NCBI GenBank assembly: GCA_013823855.1
Contig: PNMW01000073.1
Coordinates: 50,487 to 114,486, forward strand
Reading direction: 5' to 3'
Origin: Lysobacteraceae bacterium
Lineage (GTDB): Bacteria > Pseudomonadota > Gammaproteobacteria > Nevskiales > Nevskiaceae
Length of the DNA: 64,000 nt
Position 1 is the stretch's first letter; each line of letters opens with the position of its first letter. The notes under the pieces are model-generated. The model ran no database searches and was not told the DNA's origin. It saw only the letters and a program-made list of their open reading frames with translations. Positions 52,348 to 61,256 of the stretch are shown here, one piece after another. Made by a program: the position numbers and the translations under genes.

Positions 52348-54165
52348 ATGCCCACGTACAAGGCCCCGCTGCGCGACATGCGCTTCCTGCTCAACGAAGT
52401 CTTCGATTTCCCGGCGCACTACCGGACGCTGTCGAACGGCGCCGAAGCCACGCCGGACATGGTCGACAGCATCCTCGAGGAATGCGCGCGCTTCTGCGAA
52501 GAGGAACTGGCGCCGCTGAACCTGTCCGGCGATGCCGAAGGCTGCACGCTGGCCAACGGCAAGGTCACGACGCCGAAGGGTTTCAAGGAGGCCTATGCGC
52601 AGTACGTAAACGGCGGCTGGCAGGGTCTGTCGCACCCCAGCGAGTACGGCGGCCAGGGTCTGCCGATGTCGCTGGGCCTGCTGAAGTCGGAAATGATGGG
52701 CACCGCGAACTGGGCGTTCACCATGTATCCGGGCCTGTCGCTGGGCGCGATGAACACCATCATGCAGCACGCCTCCGATGAACTGAAAAGCGTCTACATG
52801 CCGCCGCTGGTCGAAGGCCGCTGGGCCGGCACCATGTGCCTGACTGAGCCGCAGTGCGGCACCGATCTCGGCCAGGTCAAGACTCGCGCGGAAGCCAACG
52901 GCGACGGCAGCTATGCGGTCACCGGCACCAAGATCTTCATCTCCTCGGGCGATCACGACCTGACCGAGAACATCGTCCACATCGTGCTGGCGCGCCTGCC
53001 CGACGCGCCGCCGGGCACCCGCGGCATCTCGCTGTTCATGATTCCGAAGATCAAGGTCAACGCCGATGGCAGCCTCGGCGCGCCGAACGGTGTCGTCTGC
53101 AGCGCGCTCGAACACAAGATGGGCATCAAGGCTTCGGCGACCTGCGTGATCAATTTCGAAGGCGCCACCGCCTACCTGATCTCGCCCGAGAACAAGGGTC
53201 TGGAAGCGATGTTCACGTTCATGAACACCGCCCGCATCGGTACCGCCGTGCAGGGTGTCGCCCACGCCGAGCTGTCGTTCCAGGGTGCGCTGGCCTACGC
53301 CAGGGAGCGCCGCTCGATGCGCGCGCTGTCCGGCAAGAAGGATCCGGACAAGAGCGCCGACGCAATCATCCATCACGCCGACGTGCGCCGGATGCTGCTG
53401 ACCCAGAAGGCGATCGCCGAGGGCGGCCGGGCGATGCTGTACTTCGCCGGCATCTATGCCGACCACATGACCAACGGCATCATCGAGAACGACAAGGCCA
53501 AGTACGACCTCTGGGACGACCGGCTCGGCTTCTTCACGCCGATCCTCAAGGGCTTTCTGACCGAACTCGGCACCGAAGCGGCGAGCATCGGCATGCAGGT
53601 GTTCGGCGGCCACGGTTACATCCGCGAGCACGGCATGGAGCAGATCCTGCGCGACGCCCGCATCTCCACCCTCTACGAAGGCACCACCGGCATCCAGGCG
53701 CTGGACCTGCTCGGCCGCAAGGTGCTGCTGACCACGCGCGGCAAGGCGGTGCGGGACTTCACGACGATCATCGGCAAGTTCGCGCTGGACCAGGTCCGGA
53801 ACCGAGGCATGCGCCGCTTCGCGACCGAGCTGGGCCGCTATGTCACCGAATGGAACCTGCTGACCATGCGGATCATGCTGACGGCGCGCAAGGATCGCGA
53901 CATCGTCAGCAGCGCCTCGCACCACTTCCTGATGTATTCGGGCTACGTGACGATGGCCTACTTCTGGGCGCTGCAGGCGTCGGTCGCCACCGAAAAGCTG
54001 GCCAAGGGCGGCAGCGAGACGCCGGAGTTCTACAAGGCCAAGATCGAAGTGGCGCGCTTCTACTTCGACCACCTGCTGCCGCGCGCCAAGGGCCATGCGA
54101 CCTCGATCACCAAGCCGAGCAAGTCGCTGACCCGGCTGCCGATCGACAGCTTCGCGTTCAACTGA
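52348..54165 (+). CDS. Long acyl-CoA dehydrogenase (DmdC-like)
   Basis: FAD acyl-CoA dehydrogenase of 605 residues, the long type with an extra N-terminal domain and C-terminal extension, as in 3-methylmercaptopropionyl-CoA dehydrogenase DmdC and in fatty-acid long acyl-CoA dehydrogenases. It shows CLTEPQCGTDLGQVKTRAE (about 158-176), SSGDHDLTENIVHIVLARLP, the catalytic-Glu segment ISTLYEGTTGIQALDLLGRK (about 437-456) and a C-terminal DUF1974/ACDH_C-like end. The substrate cannot be told from sequence. No operon partner; the DUF3187 gene follows after 74 nt. Confidence 0.9.
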   Translation: MPTYKAPLRDMRFLLNEVFDFPAHYRTLSNGAEATPDMVDSILEECARFCEEELAPLNLSGDAEGCTLANGKVTTPKGFKEAYAQYVNGGWQGLSHPSEYGGQGLPMSLGLLKSEMMGTANWAFTMYPGLSLGAMNTIMQHASDELKSVYMPPLVEGRWAGTMCLTEPQCGTDLGQVKTRAEANGDGSYAVTGTKIFISSGDHDLTENIVHIVLARLPDAPPGTRGISLFMIPKIKVNADGSLGAPNGVVCSALEHKMGIKASATCVINFEGATAYLISPENKGLEAMFTFMNTARIGTAVQGVAHAELSFQGALAYARERRSMRALSGKKDPDKSADAIIHHADVRRMLLTQKAIAEGGRAMLYFAGIYADHMTNGIIENDKAKYDLWDDRLGFFTPILKGFLTELGTEAASIGMQVFGGHGYIREHGMEQILRDARISTLYEGTTGIQALDLLGRKVLLTTRGKAVRDFTTIIGKFALDQVRNRGMRRFATELGRYVTEWNLLTMRIMLTARKDRDIVSSASHHFLMYSGYVTMAYFWALQASVATEKLAKGGSETPEFYKAKIEVARFYFDHLLPRAKGHATSITKPSKSLTRLPIDSFAFN

Positions 54166-54239
54166 GGTCCGTCGACCGACCGGGCGCGGCGGCGCTTGTT
54201 TATGCTCTGGCCACTCCGGCCCGACCAGAACCCTTCGCC

Positions 54240-55196
54240 ATGACGCTCCGCGCTCCGCTGCTCGCTTTCGCCTGCCTCGCTCCGCTGCTCGCCGCAGCGG
54301 AGCCCGGCTTCGCGGTCCGCAACGAGGCCACGCTGAGCCGGACCGCGACCCTGCCGACGCTCGGCGAAAGCCGCGTGCTCGACTCCGGCCGGTTCGCCAC
54401 CCGCTTCACCGTGGACTGGAGCAACGAGTACGTCGAGCAGGCCAATGCCCGTGAATCGCTGACCATCGACGCCGAAACCCGGCGGGTGACGTTCGGCTTC
54501 CGGCGCGGCGTCGCCGAAGGCGTGGAACTGGGTGTCGACCTGCCGCTGCTGTTCACCGGCGGCGGCGCGCTCGACGGCGTCATCGAAGGCTGGCACGACG
54601 CCTTCGGCCTGCCCAACGGCGGCCGCGACCGGGTGCGCCAGGATCGCTACCTGGTGCAGTACACGGTCGATGGCCAGACCCGCATCCTCGACGACGAAGG
54701 CGCCAGCGGCATCGGCGACCTGGAACTCAGCGCCGGCTTCCGGCTGCGCGAGGACTTCGCATTCCGGGCGCTGGCCAAGCTGCCGACCGGGCGCAGCAGC
54801 CGGCTGCAGGGCGGCAATGCCGGCGGCGCGCTGTGGTTCGACTTCGATCCGTTCCATGGCCTGGCGAACTGGTTCGGCTATGTCTCCGCCGGTGCCTCGT
54901 ACAGCGGCCAGAGCGACGTGATCGGCGGCCAGCAGAAGCAGTTCGTGGCGCTCGGCGGCGCGGCGATCGGCTACCGCGTCTGGCGGCCGGTGTCGCTGCT
55001 GGTGCAGTTCAACGGCCATACGGCGCTGTACCGGGATTCCGGCCTCAACGCGCTCGACCGCCCGGGCGGCCAGCTGAGCTTCGGCGGCCGCATCGACATT
55101 GCGCCGAAGCTGCAGCTCGACCTCGGCGTGCAGGAAGACGTGCTGGTCAGCTCGTCGCCGGATTTCAGCATCCACATCGGCCTGCGCTACCGCTGA
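54240..55196 (+). CDS. DUF3187 outer-membrane protein
   Basis: Predicted outer-membrane beta-barrel, 318 residues, DUF3187. A signal peptide (LLAFACLAPLLAAAEPGF) is followed by a barrel rich in alternating strands, for example RVTFGFRRGVAEGVELGVDLPLLF split by a turn, AGFRLREDFAFRALAKLPTG, and a C-terminal strand ending SIHIGLRYR. The function is unknown; members are often called outer-membrane or lipid-related. It is convergent with the DUF985 gene and ends 3 nt before the GTAGGG hairpin. Confidence 0.8.
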   Translation: MTLRAPLLAFACLAPLLAAAEPGFAVRNEATLSRTATLPTLGESRVLDSGRFATRFTVDWSNEYVEQANARESLTIDAETRRVTFGFRRGVAEGVELGVDLPLLFTGGGALDGVIEGWHDAFGLPNGGRDRVRQDRYLVQYTVDGQTRILDDEGASGIGDLELSAGFRLREDFAFRALAKLPTGRSSRLQGGNAGGALWFDFDPFHGLANWFGYVSAGASYSGQSDVIGGQQKQFVALGGAAIGYRVWRPVSLLVQFNGHTALYRDSGLNALDRPGGQLSFGGRIDIAPKLQLDLGVQEDVLVSSSPDFSIHIGLRYR

Positions 55197-55199
55197 ACT

Positions 55200-55214
55200 G
55201 TAGGGCCACCCTAC
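55200..55214. terminator. GTAGGG hairpin between convergent genes
   Basis: GTAGGG-CCA-CCCTAC gives a 6-bp stem with a 3-nt loop in the 21-nt gap between the DUF3187 and DUF985 genes. It carries the same GTAGGG head as the element at 2976-3128 and may be a minimal copy of it. It could act as a weak bidirectional terminator. Confidence 0.5.
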
Positions 55215-55217
55215 GGA

Positions 55218-55697
55218 TCAGCGCCGCACGAACGGCAGCAGCGGCTCGCGATGCTGCGGAAATCGCGCCAGCAGCGCCGCATCGGCAAACGCGTGATCGG
55301 CGTAGTCGAAACCGGGCACCACCGCTTCCGATACCAGCGCATGATCGGCCGCGCCGATCAGCCGCGATGCCTTCCAGACGCCGCCCGGCACGAACAGGAA
55401 CAGCTGCTGATCGGGTGCCGCGCCGAGCGTGATCCGGCGCAGCGCGCCGCTGGCTTCATCCAGCAACAGGTACTCCACCGGCCCGCCGCCCTGCAGGTAA
55501 TGCAGGATGTCCGAGCGGTTGCGATGCAGGCGGCCGAGCGGCTCGTCGACGGTCAGCAGGTAGTGGATCGAGGTGACCCGGGCGCGGGCGCCGAACGCGG
55601 TATCGACCCCCTGTTCCGACGTGTGGATGCGCTTGAACCAGCCGCCTTCGGGATGCCGTTCCAGGCCGAGGCGGGCAATCAGTTCAAGCGGGTTCAA
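55218..55697 (-). CDS. DUF985 cupin protein
   Basis: Cupin-fold protein of 159 residues, DUF985 (YML079w-like). The cupin strands include RHPEGGWFKRIHTS (about 14-27), HRNRSDILHYLQGGGPVEYLLL (about 58-79) and PGGVWKASRLIG (about 103-114). Substrate and metal are unknown. It overlaps the response regulator gene by 4 nt, so it seems to be the last gene of the kinase-regulator operon and may be a regulated output or just co-transcribed. Confidence 0.88.
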   Translation of the reverse strand: MNPLELIARLGLERHPEGGWFKRIHTSEQGVDTAFGARARVTSIHYLLTVDEPLGRLHRNRSDILHYLQGGGPVEYLLLDEASGALRRITLGAAPDQQLFLFVPGGVWKASRLIGAADHALVSEAVVPGFDYADHAFADAALLARFPQHREPLLPFVRR

Positions 55698-56422
55698 GCG
55701 CTGCGCTCCGGCTTGATCTCGAAGCGATAGCCGTAGCCGTACACCGCCTTGATCAGCGTCTGCTGTTCATCGGCCAGTGCGGCGCGCAGCTTGCCGATGG
55801 CATTGGTCAGCGCCGTCTCGGACACGATGCGGCCGGGCCATACCGCAGCCAGCAGCTGATCCTTGCCGACCACTTCGCCGGCGTGGCGCAGGAAATACAT
55901 CAGCACTTCCAGCGGCTTCTTCGGAAGCTCGACCCGCGCGCCGTCGACACGCAGTTCCAGCGCCCGTTCGTCCAGGCTGCGCCCGGCGAAATGCCAGACC
56001 ACCGGCCCGGCGTCGGTGCCGGCATCGGCATTCGTCGACGGCAGCGGGGCATGCGTGGCCTTGAGCCGGCGCAGCTGGCTGCGCACGCAGGCCAGCAGTT
56101 CGCGCGGTTCGCAGGGCTTGGCCAGGTAGTCGTCGGCACCCAGTTCCAGTCCGACGACCCGATCGGTGGTGGCATCCTGGCTGGTCAGCATGATCACCGG
56201 CACCTGGGAAAAGCCGCGCAGCCAGGACAGCAGGGACAGGCCGTCTTCGCCGGGCATCACCAGATCGGTGATGACGATGTCCGGCAGGCCGGCGACGGCC
56301 GCCGCGCGGAAAGCGGCGACGCTGTCGAAACTGCGCACCTCGAAACCGACGCCGCTCAGGTAGCCGCCGATGAATTCGCGCAGCACGGCATCATCGTCGA
56401 CGAGATGGACAGTGGCGGTCAT
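55694..56422 (-). CDS. OmpR/TorR-type response regulator
   Basis: Two-component response regulator, 242 residues. The receiver domain (about 1-120) has VHLVDDDAVLREF, the phospho-acceptor Asp in DIVITDLVMPGEDG (about 53) and KPCEPREL with the conserved Lys. The winged-helix DNA-binding domain ends VYGYGYRFEI. The ATG at 56422 gives a standard receiver start; a GTG five codons upstream is possible. It follows the hybrid kinase gene by 31 nt, its probable cognate phosphodonor. Confidence 0.9.
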   Translation of the reverse strand: MTATVHLVDDDAVLREFIGGYLSGVGFEVRSFDSVAAFRAAAVAGLPDIVITDLVMPGEDGLSLLSWLRGFSQVPVIMLTSQDATTDRVVGLELGADDYLAKPCEPRELLACVRSQLRRLKATHAPLPSTNADAGTDAGPVVWHFAGRSLDERALELRVDGARVELPKKPLEVLMYFLRHAGEVVGKDQLLAAVWPGRIVSETALTNAIGKLRAALADEQQTLIKAVYGYGYRFEIKPERSA

Positions 56423-56453
56423 CGGCGAATGGTACACACGGTGCGCTGCCCGT

Positions 56454-58646
56454 TCAGGCCTGCAGCCGATGCCAGAGTGCCAGCGCGGCGTCGTACTCCA
56501 GATTCGCGATCAGGCTGCCGAGCGGGGCATGACGGGCGCGCTGCGGCCCCGGCAGCGCCGCGCTGAATTTCTCGAAGGTATCCCAGGCTTCGTCCTCGTC
56601 GTCTTCGAGCTGTTGTTGCAGTTGCAGGCCCAGCTTCGCGACCAGCGCCGTCGAGTCGGCTTCCTGCGGCAGCACGGCCGACAGCGGTTGGACCATGTGG
56701 CTGCGCACCTCGCGCAGGGCTGCGGCCAGCTCGTCCAGTTCCCCGGGCGGCGGCAGCCGCGATGCCAGGGTGGCCTCCAGGCGTGCCGCCAGCCGCGATA
56801 CCCGCAGGGCACCGATCTGGGCCGATGATCCCTTGAGTGCATGCGCGGTGATGGCCGCTGCCGCCGGCTGGTTCGCCGCGATCTGGGCCCGCAGCAGGCC
56901 GACCGGATCGGGATCGTCGAGGAAGCGCCGGACCACCCGCTCGTACAGGCCCGGCGTGCGCGCCACCCGCGCCCGGGCCCGTGCGTAATCGTGGTCCGGC
57001 GGCTCGGCGCCCGGCGACGGTGCCGGCTGCAACGCGAGGTCGTAGCGCCGACCGGTGACCCGCGCCAGTGCGGCGAACAGCTGATCGACGTCGATCGGCT
57101 TGCCGACGAAATCATCCATGCCGGCCGCGAGGCAGCGCTCGCGGTCCGGCGCCATGACATTGGCGGTCAGCGCGACGATCGGCACTCGGCGGTCGCCCTC
57201 GGCTGCGCGGATGTGCCTTGTCGCCGCCATGCCATCCATGCCGGGCATGCGCATGTCCATGAAGATCGCATCGAAGCGCTGCGACGCTGCCGCTGTGATG
57301 GCCTCGGTGCCGGACGCCGCCAGCCAGACGCCAACGCCGGCCGACTGCAGCAGGTCGCGCGCCACTTCCAGATTCGGCGCGTGATCGTCGACCACCAGCA
57401 CCGACAGTCCGGCCAGGTTCGCGGCATCGGCGGCGACCGGCGCGATCGGCAGCGTCGAATCGTCGAAGGCTTCGAACGTCGCCGAGAACCGGAAGACGCT
57501 GCCGACACCGGGACGGCTGTCGACCGCCATGCTGCCGCCCATCATCTCGACCAGTCGCTTGCAGATCGACAGGCCAAGTCCGGTGCCGCCGAAACGGCGC
57601 GTGGTGGAAGAATCGGCCTGGCTGAACGGCGAGAACAGCTTGTCGATCTGTTCGGGCGCGATGCCGATGCCGCTGTCGCGGACGTCGAATCGCAGACGGC
57701 AGAAGCCGTTCGCGGTCGCGTCCGGGTCCAGCCCGATCCTGATCGCCACCTGTCCGGATTCGGTGAATTTCACCGCATTGCCGCCGAGGTTCATCAGCAC
57801 CTGACCCAGGCGCAGGCTGTCGCCGACCAGCGCCTTCGGCACGTCGGGGTCCACGGCGATGCTGAAGCCCAGTCCCTTTTCCTGCGCGCGCAGGCCGATC
57901 ACGCTCTCCAGGTTGTCCAGCAGCTGGCCGAGCAGGAACGGCGCCCGGTCGAGTTCGAGCTTGCCGGCTTCGACCTTCGACAGGTCGAGCACGTCGTTGA
58001 TGATGTCCAGTAAGGACCGGGCAGCGGTTTCGATCTTGGCGAAGTAATCGCGCTGCCGCGCCAGCTCGGCGCTGCGCTGGCCCAGATAGGCGAAGCTCAG
58101 CACCGCATTCATCGGCGTGCGGATCTCATGGCTGATATTGGCCAGGAACTCGCTCTTGGCGCGGCTCGCCGCTTCCGCATGTTCCTTGGCCTCTGCGAGC
58201 TGTCTTTGCAGTTCGAGCGGCCCGCTGATGTCCTGCAGGCAGGTGATGGTGACCATGGCGCCACCGGCTTCCAGATGCTTGCGGGTGAAGTCGCGCATCG
58301 AACGCACCCGGCCGTCGCGATGCACCAGCCGGTAGTTGAGCGAGACATCGCCGACGGCGCCGGACAGGATCGACTGCATCACCATCGGCAGATCCTCCGG
58401 CAGGATCAATCCGACCATCACGCCCGGGTCCTCGATGCAGGCTTGCGGCTCCACGCCGCAGAGTTCCCGGATGCCGTCGCTGACGTAGGTGAAATGCAGG
58501 CGGCCATCGGTTTCCAGCCGCATCTCCATCACCACGCCGGACATGCGGTTGGTGACGTCGCGCAGCCGTTGCGCCTCGGCCCGCGCGGCATCGCGCTCGG
58601 CTTCGAGCGCTTTCAGCAGCGCGGCATCGGGATGGTCGTTCGCCAT
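56454..58646 (-). CDS. Soluble hybrid histidine kinase (PAS-HK-REC-Hpt)
   Basis: Multidomain sensor kinase, 730 residues, with no transmembrane helix, so it senses a cytoplasmic signal. Domains in order: N-terminal helix, PAS (about 30-145, LHFTYVSDGIRELCGVEP), dimerisation/phospho-acceptor with FLANISHEIRTPMNAVLSFA (about 169-187), ATPase with GTGLGLSICKRLVEMMGG, receiver with IFMDMRMPGMDGMAATRHI, and C-terminal Hpt with ITAHALKGSSAQIG. This is the TorS/BarA-type phosphorelay layout. The final acceptor is probably the response regulator downstream. Confidence 0.92.
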   Translation of the reverse strand: MANDHPDAALLKALEAERDAARAEAQRLRDVTNRMSGVVMEMRLETDGRLHFTYVSDGIRELCGVEPQACIEDPGVMVGLILPEDLPMVMQSILSGAVGDVSLNYRLVHRDGRVRSMRDFTRKHLEAGGAMVTITCLQDISGPLELQRQLAEAKEHAEAASRAKSEFLANISHEIRTPMNAVLSFAYLGQRSAELARQRDYFAKIETAARSLLDIINDVLDLSKVEAGKLELDRAPFLLGQLLDNLESVIGLRAQEKGLGFSIAVDPDVPKALVGDSLRLGQVLMNLGGNAVKFTESGQVAIRIGLDPDATANGFCRLRFDVRDSGIGIAPEQIDKLFSPFSQADSSTTRRFGGTGLGLSICKRLVEMMGGSMAVDSRPGVGSVFRFSATFEAFDDSTLPIAPVAADAANLAGLSVLVVDDHAPNLEVARDLLQSAGVGVWLAASGTEAITAAASQRFDAIFMDMRMPGMDGMAATRHIRAAEGDRRVPIVALTANVMAPDRERCLAAGMDDFVGKPIDVDQLFAALARVTGRRYDLALQPAPSPGAEPPDHDYARARARVARTPGLYERVVRRFLDDPDPVGLLRAQIAANQPAAAAITAHALKGSSAQIGALRVSRLAARLEATLASRLPPPGELDELAAALREVRSHMVQPLSAVLPQEADSTALVAKLGLQLQQQLEDDEDEAWDTFEKFSAALPGPQRARHAPLGSLIANLEYDAALALWHRLQA

Positions 58647-58679
58647 GGTCGATCCTCGTTCAGTGCATGCGGCTCGTTC

Positions 58680-58723
58680 AAAAAGCCGGACCGGGCAGCA
58701 GCCGGCCCGATCCGGCCCGGTCC
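58680..58723 (-). terminator. Rho-independent terminator of the repeat-protein gene
   Basis: GGACCGGGC (58688-58696) pairs with GCCCGGTCC (58715-58723) around a GC-rich loop that can pair further. On the minus strand the stem is followed by GGC and TTTTT, 43 nt beyond the stop at 58766. Confidence 0.75.
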
Positions 58724-58765
58724 AGCTTGATGCGACGGCTCCCGCCGAATGGCCGGGTGATGTTC

Positions 58766-60436
58766 CTACACGCCGGCCTGCACGCGGGTGCTTTCCACTT
58801 CGCGGTTGTTGGTGGTGTTGTCGTCGAGCTGGTTGGCCGTCACGCCGGCATCGTTGCGCAAGGTGATGCCATTGCTGTTCGGCGTGGTCAGGCGCACTTC
58901 CAGCGGACTGGCCGCCATCCCGGCGCGCAGCACCGGGGTGTAGCGGCAGACCACCTTGCCGGTCGGCAGCGTGCAGGTCCAGTTCGTTCCCGATGCGCTG
59001 ACCTGGGTCACGCCGGCCGGCAGGATGTCCTGCACCGTGACGCCGGTGGCCGCAGACAGTCCGGCATCGATGGCGGCAATGCCGGTCAGGGATTCGGGGG
59101 CGTCGAAGTTGCTGACGTTGATGGTGTAGCTCAGTGCCCCGGCTGCCGGTGCCGGGTCCCTGGAGTCGGACTGGACCAGGCTCAGATTGATCGGCTGCGT
59201 GGCCTGATAGCGCTGGGCAGAGATGTCGTAGCTGGAGCTCAGGTTGGTCACGCCATGCCAGGCGACGACGAAGTCGCCATCGGCATCCAGCCCGATCGCC
59301 GGCCGCCGGTCGCTCTGGGCGTTGCCGTTGCTGACATTGATCTCGGATCCCACCAGCCCGCCATTGAGGTTGAAGCGCTGGGCGCTGATGCCGGTGCTGC
59401 TGCTGCCGGTCGAACGGGTCCAGCCGACCACGAAGGCACCGCTCAGGTCCATGCCGATGGCAGCACCGGTCTGGTCGCCGGCCTGCAAGCCGCTGACATT
59501 GAACTGCGGCCCGGCCAGGGCGCCGCCGGCGGTCACGCCCCGGGCGACGATGTCATAGCCTGAAGCGCTGCTGGCCGGCGCTTCCCAGGCGACGACGAAG
59601 GCGCCGTTGCGATCGACCGCGACCGCGGGCCGTCGCGACGGCTTGCCATCCAGCCCCGGTCCACCGATGTAGACGGGCGTGCCGCGCAGCGAACCGTCGC
59701 TGTTGAAACGCTGCGCCCGGATGCTGCTGCCGAGATAGGTATCCCAGGCGACCACGAACTCGCCGCGCGGGTTGGTCGCGACCGACGGATGCTCCTGCCG
59801 ATACTGCGTCGCATCGCTCAGGATCCGGCGGGTACCGGAGCGGCTGCCATCGGCGTTGAAGCGCTGCGACTGGATGGTGTTTCCGCCGCTCTTCTCGGCC
59901 TGCCAGGCGATCAGGAAACGGCCCTGGGCGTCGATGGCCAGCGACGGCGCGCCGTTGTAGGCCGGCTCGAAATCGACCCCGATGACGCTGCCGATCAAGG
60001 CGCCGCCGGCGCTGACGCGCTGGGCGCGGATTGCCGTGCCGACCGTGCCATTGTCATACGGCTGCACCCAGCTCACCACGAAGTCGCCATTGGCACTGAT
60101 GGCGACGGCGGGCGTGGCCTTGTCGGCGAACGAGTAGCTGCCTTCGTACAGCTTGATCGGCGCGCGGCCCAGCGCTTCGCCGTTGGCGTTGTAGCGACGG
60201 GCCAGAATCGAGTGGTAGCTCGTGCCGGAGCCGGTTCGCGACTGCCAGACCGCGACGAAGTTGCCGTCCGGACCAGTGGCAACGGCCGGATCGATCTGCG
60301 GATAGGCTTCGGCGCCGTTGACCGCGATGACCGCCCCGACCGGGCCGGGAGCAGCAGCGTGGCTGACGCCCGACGGCAGCAGGACGGCAGTGGCGAACGA
60401 GGCGAGAATCGTGTGGCGAAGGTTCGAGCGGTTCAT
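58766..60436 (-). CDS. Secreted seven-repeat (propeller-like) protein with DUF11 domain
   Basis: Exported protein of 556 residues with no assigned function. A signal peptide ends near SHAAA. About residues 50-400 hold seven repeats of about 55 residues, each with a core such as DGNFVAVWQS, NGDFVVSW, QGRFLIAW, RGEFVVAW, NGAFVVAW, SGAFVVGW or DGDFVVAW, followed by RAQRFN-like strands. Seven such units suggest a seven-bladed beta-propeller. The C-terminal ~140 residues (LSYTINVSN to TTNNREVES) are a DUF11-like immunoglobulin-type domain typical of surface proteins. The ATG at 60436 has GGAG 7 nt upstream. Confidence 0.8.
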   Translation of the reverse strand: MNRSNLRHTILASFATAVLLPSGVSHAAAPGPVGAVIAVNGAEAYPQIDPAVATGPDGNFVAVWQSRTGSGTSYHSILARRYNANGEALGRAPIKLYEGSYSFADKATPAVAISANGDFVVSWVQPYDNGTVGTAIRAQRVSAGGALIGSVIGVDFEPAYNGAPSLAIDAQGRFLIAWQAEKSGGNTIQSQRFNADGSRSGTRRILSDATQYRQEHPSVATNPRGEFVVAWDTYLGSSIRAQRFNSDGSLRGTPVYIGGPGLDGKPSRRPAVAVDRNGAFVVAWEAPASSASGYDIVARGVTAGGALAGPQFNVSGLQAGDQTGAAIGMDLSGAFVVGWTRSTGSSSTGISAQRFNLNGGLVGSEINVSNGNAQSDRRPAIGLDADGDFVVAWHGVTNLSSSYDISAQRYQATQPINLSLVQSDSRDPAPAAGALSYTINVSNFDAPESLTGIAAIDAGLSAATGVTVQDILPAGVTQVSASGTNWTCTLPTGKVVCRYTPVLRAGMAASPLEVRLTTPNSNGITLRNDAGVTANQLDDNTTNNREVESTRVQAGV

Positions 60437-60582
60437 CGGAAATCTCCGGCGGGAAAGTGGGTTCGGGTGTCGGCGGCTGCCGATGACGAACACTCTGCCG
60501 ACCGCCTTGCCGGACATCTCCGCCGTTTTCAAACTTGATTCACACCCTTTTCAAACCCGCGCCTTGGCCGGCCGTCGCTGTT

Positions 60583-61206
60583 TCAGGGCTCCAGCCGTTG
60601 CAGCTGCCAGCCGCCGTCGATCTGACGGTAGACCAGCCGGTCGTGGCTGCGATTGTCGCGGCCCTGCCAGAACTCGATCAGCGCGGGACGAATCCGGTAG
60701 CCGCCCCACTGGGCCGGGTCGAACGGCACCGGATCGGTGGCGTAGCGGGCCAGGTTCTCGGCCAGCCTGGTATCGAGTTCGGCGCGGCTTCCGACCACCT
60801 GGCTCTGCCGTGACGTGATCGCCGCAACCTGCGAGCCCTGCGGCCGGCTGCGGAAATAGGCTTCGGATTCCGTCGCGGTCAGCTTCTCGACCGCACCCTC
60901 GATGCGGACGCTGCGCTCCAGCCGGTCCCACCAGAAGGTCGCCGCGGCGTACGGCCGCGCCGCCAGCGCCCGGGCTTTCCGCGACTGGTAGTTGGTGTAG
61001 AACGCGAAGCCCTCGGCATCCAGACCTTTCAGCAACACCACGCGGGCCGACGGCCGGCCGTCGGCGTCGACGGTGGCCAGGGTCATCGCGATCGGCTCGA
61101 TCATGCCGACCTTGATCGCATCGTCCAGCCAGCGCCGGAACTGGGTGATCGGATCTTGATCGACATCGGCTTCGAGCAGCGGTGGGTTGCTCGTGTATTG
61201 CGGCAT
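60583..61206 (-). CDS. pdxH: Pyridoxamine 5'-phosphate oxidase
   Basis: FMN-dependent oxidase, 207 residues, converting pyridoxine or pyridoxamine 5'-phosphate to pyridoxal 5'-phosphate. The signature segments RVVLLKGLDAEGFAFYTNYQ (about 55-74), SRKARALAARPYAAATFWWD and, at the C-terminus, RLVYRQIDGGWQLQRLEP (with the phosphate-binding Arg) are clear. It is divergent from the AcuI-type gene by 50 nt. Cytoplasmic; cofactor metabolism. Confidence 0.95.
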   Translation of the reverse strand: MPQYTSNPPLLEADVDQDPITQFRRWLDDAIKVGMIEPIAMTLATVDADGRPSARVVLLKGLDAEGFAFYTNYQSRKARALAARPYAAATFWWDRLERSVRIEGAVEKLTATESEAYFRSRPQGSQVAAITSRQSQVVGSRAELDTRLAENLARYATDPVPFDPAQWGGYRIRPALIEFWQGRDNRSHDRLVYRQIDGGWQLQRLEP

Positions 61207-61256
61207 GGCGTCATGGGGCAGAATAAGGACCGAATTTCATTCTGCCGGAAACTCCG

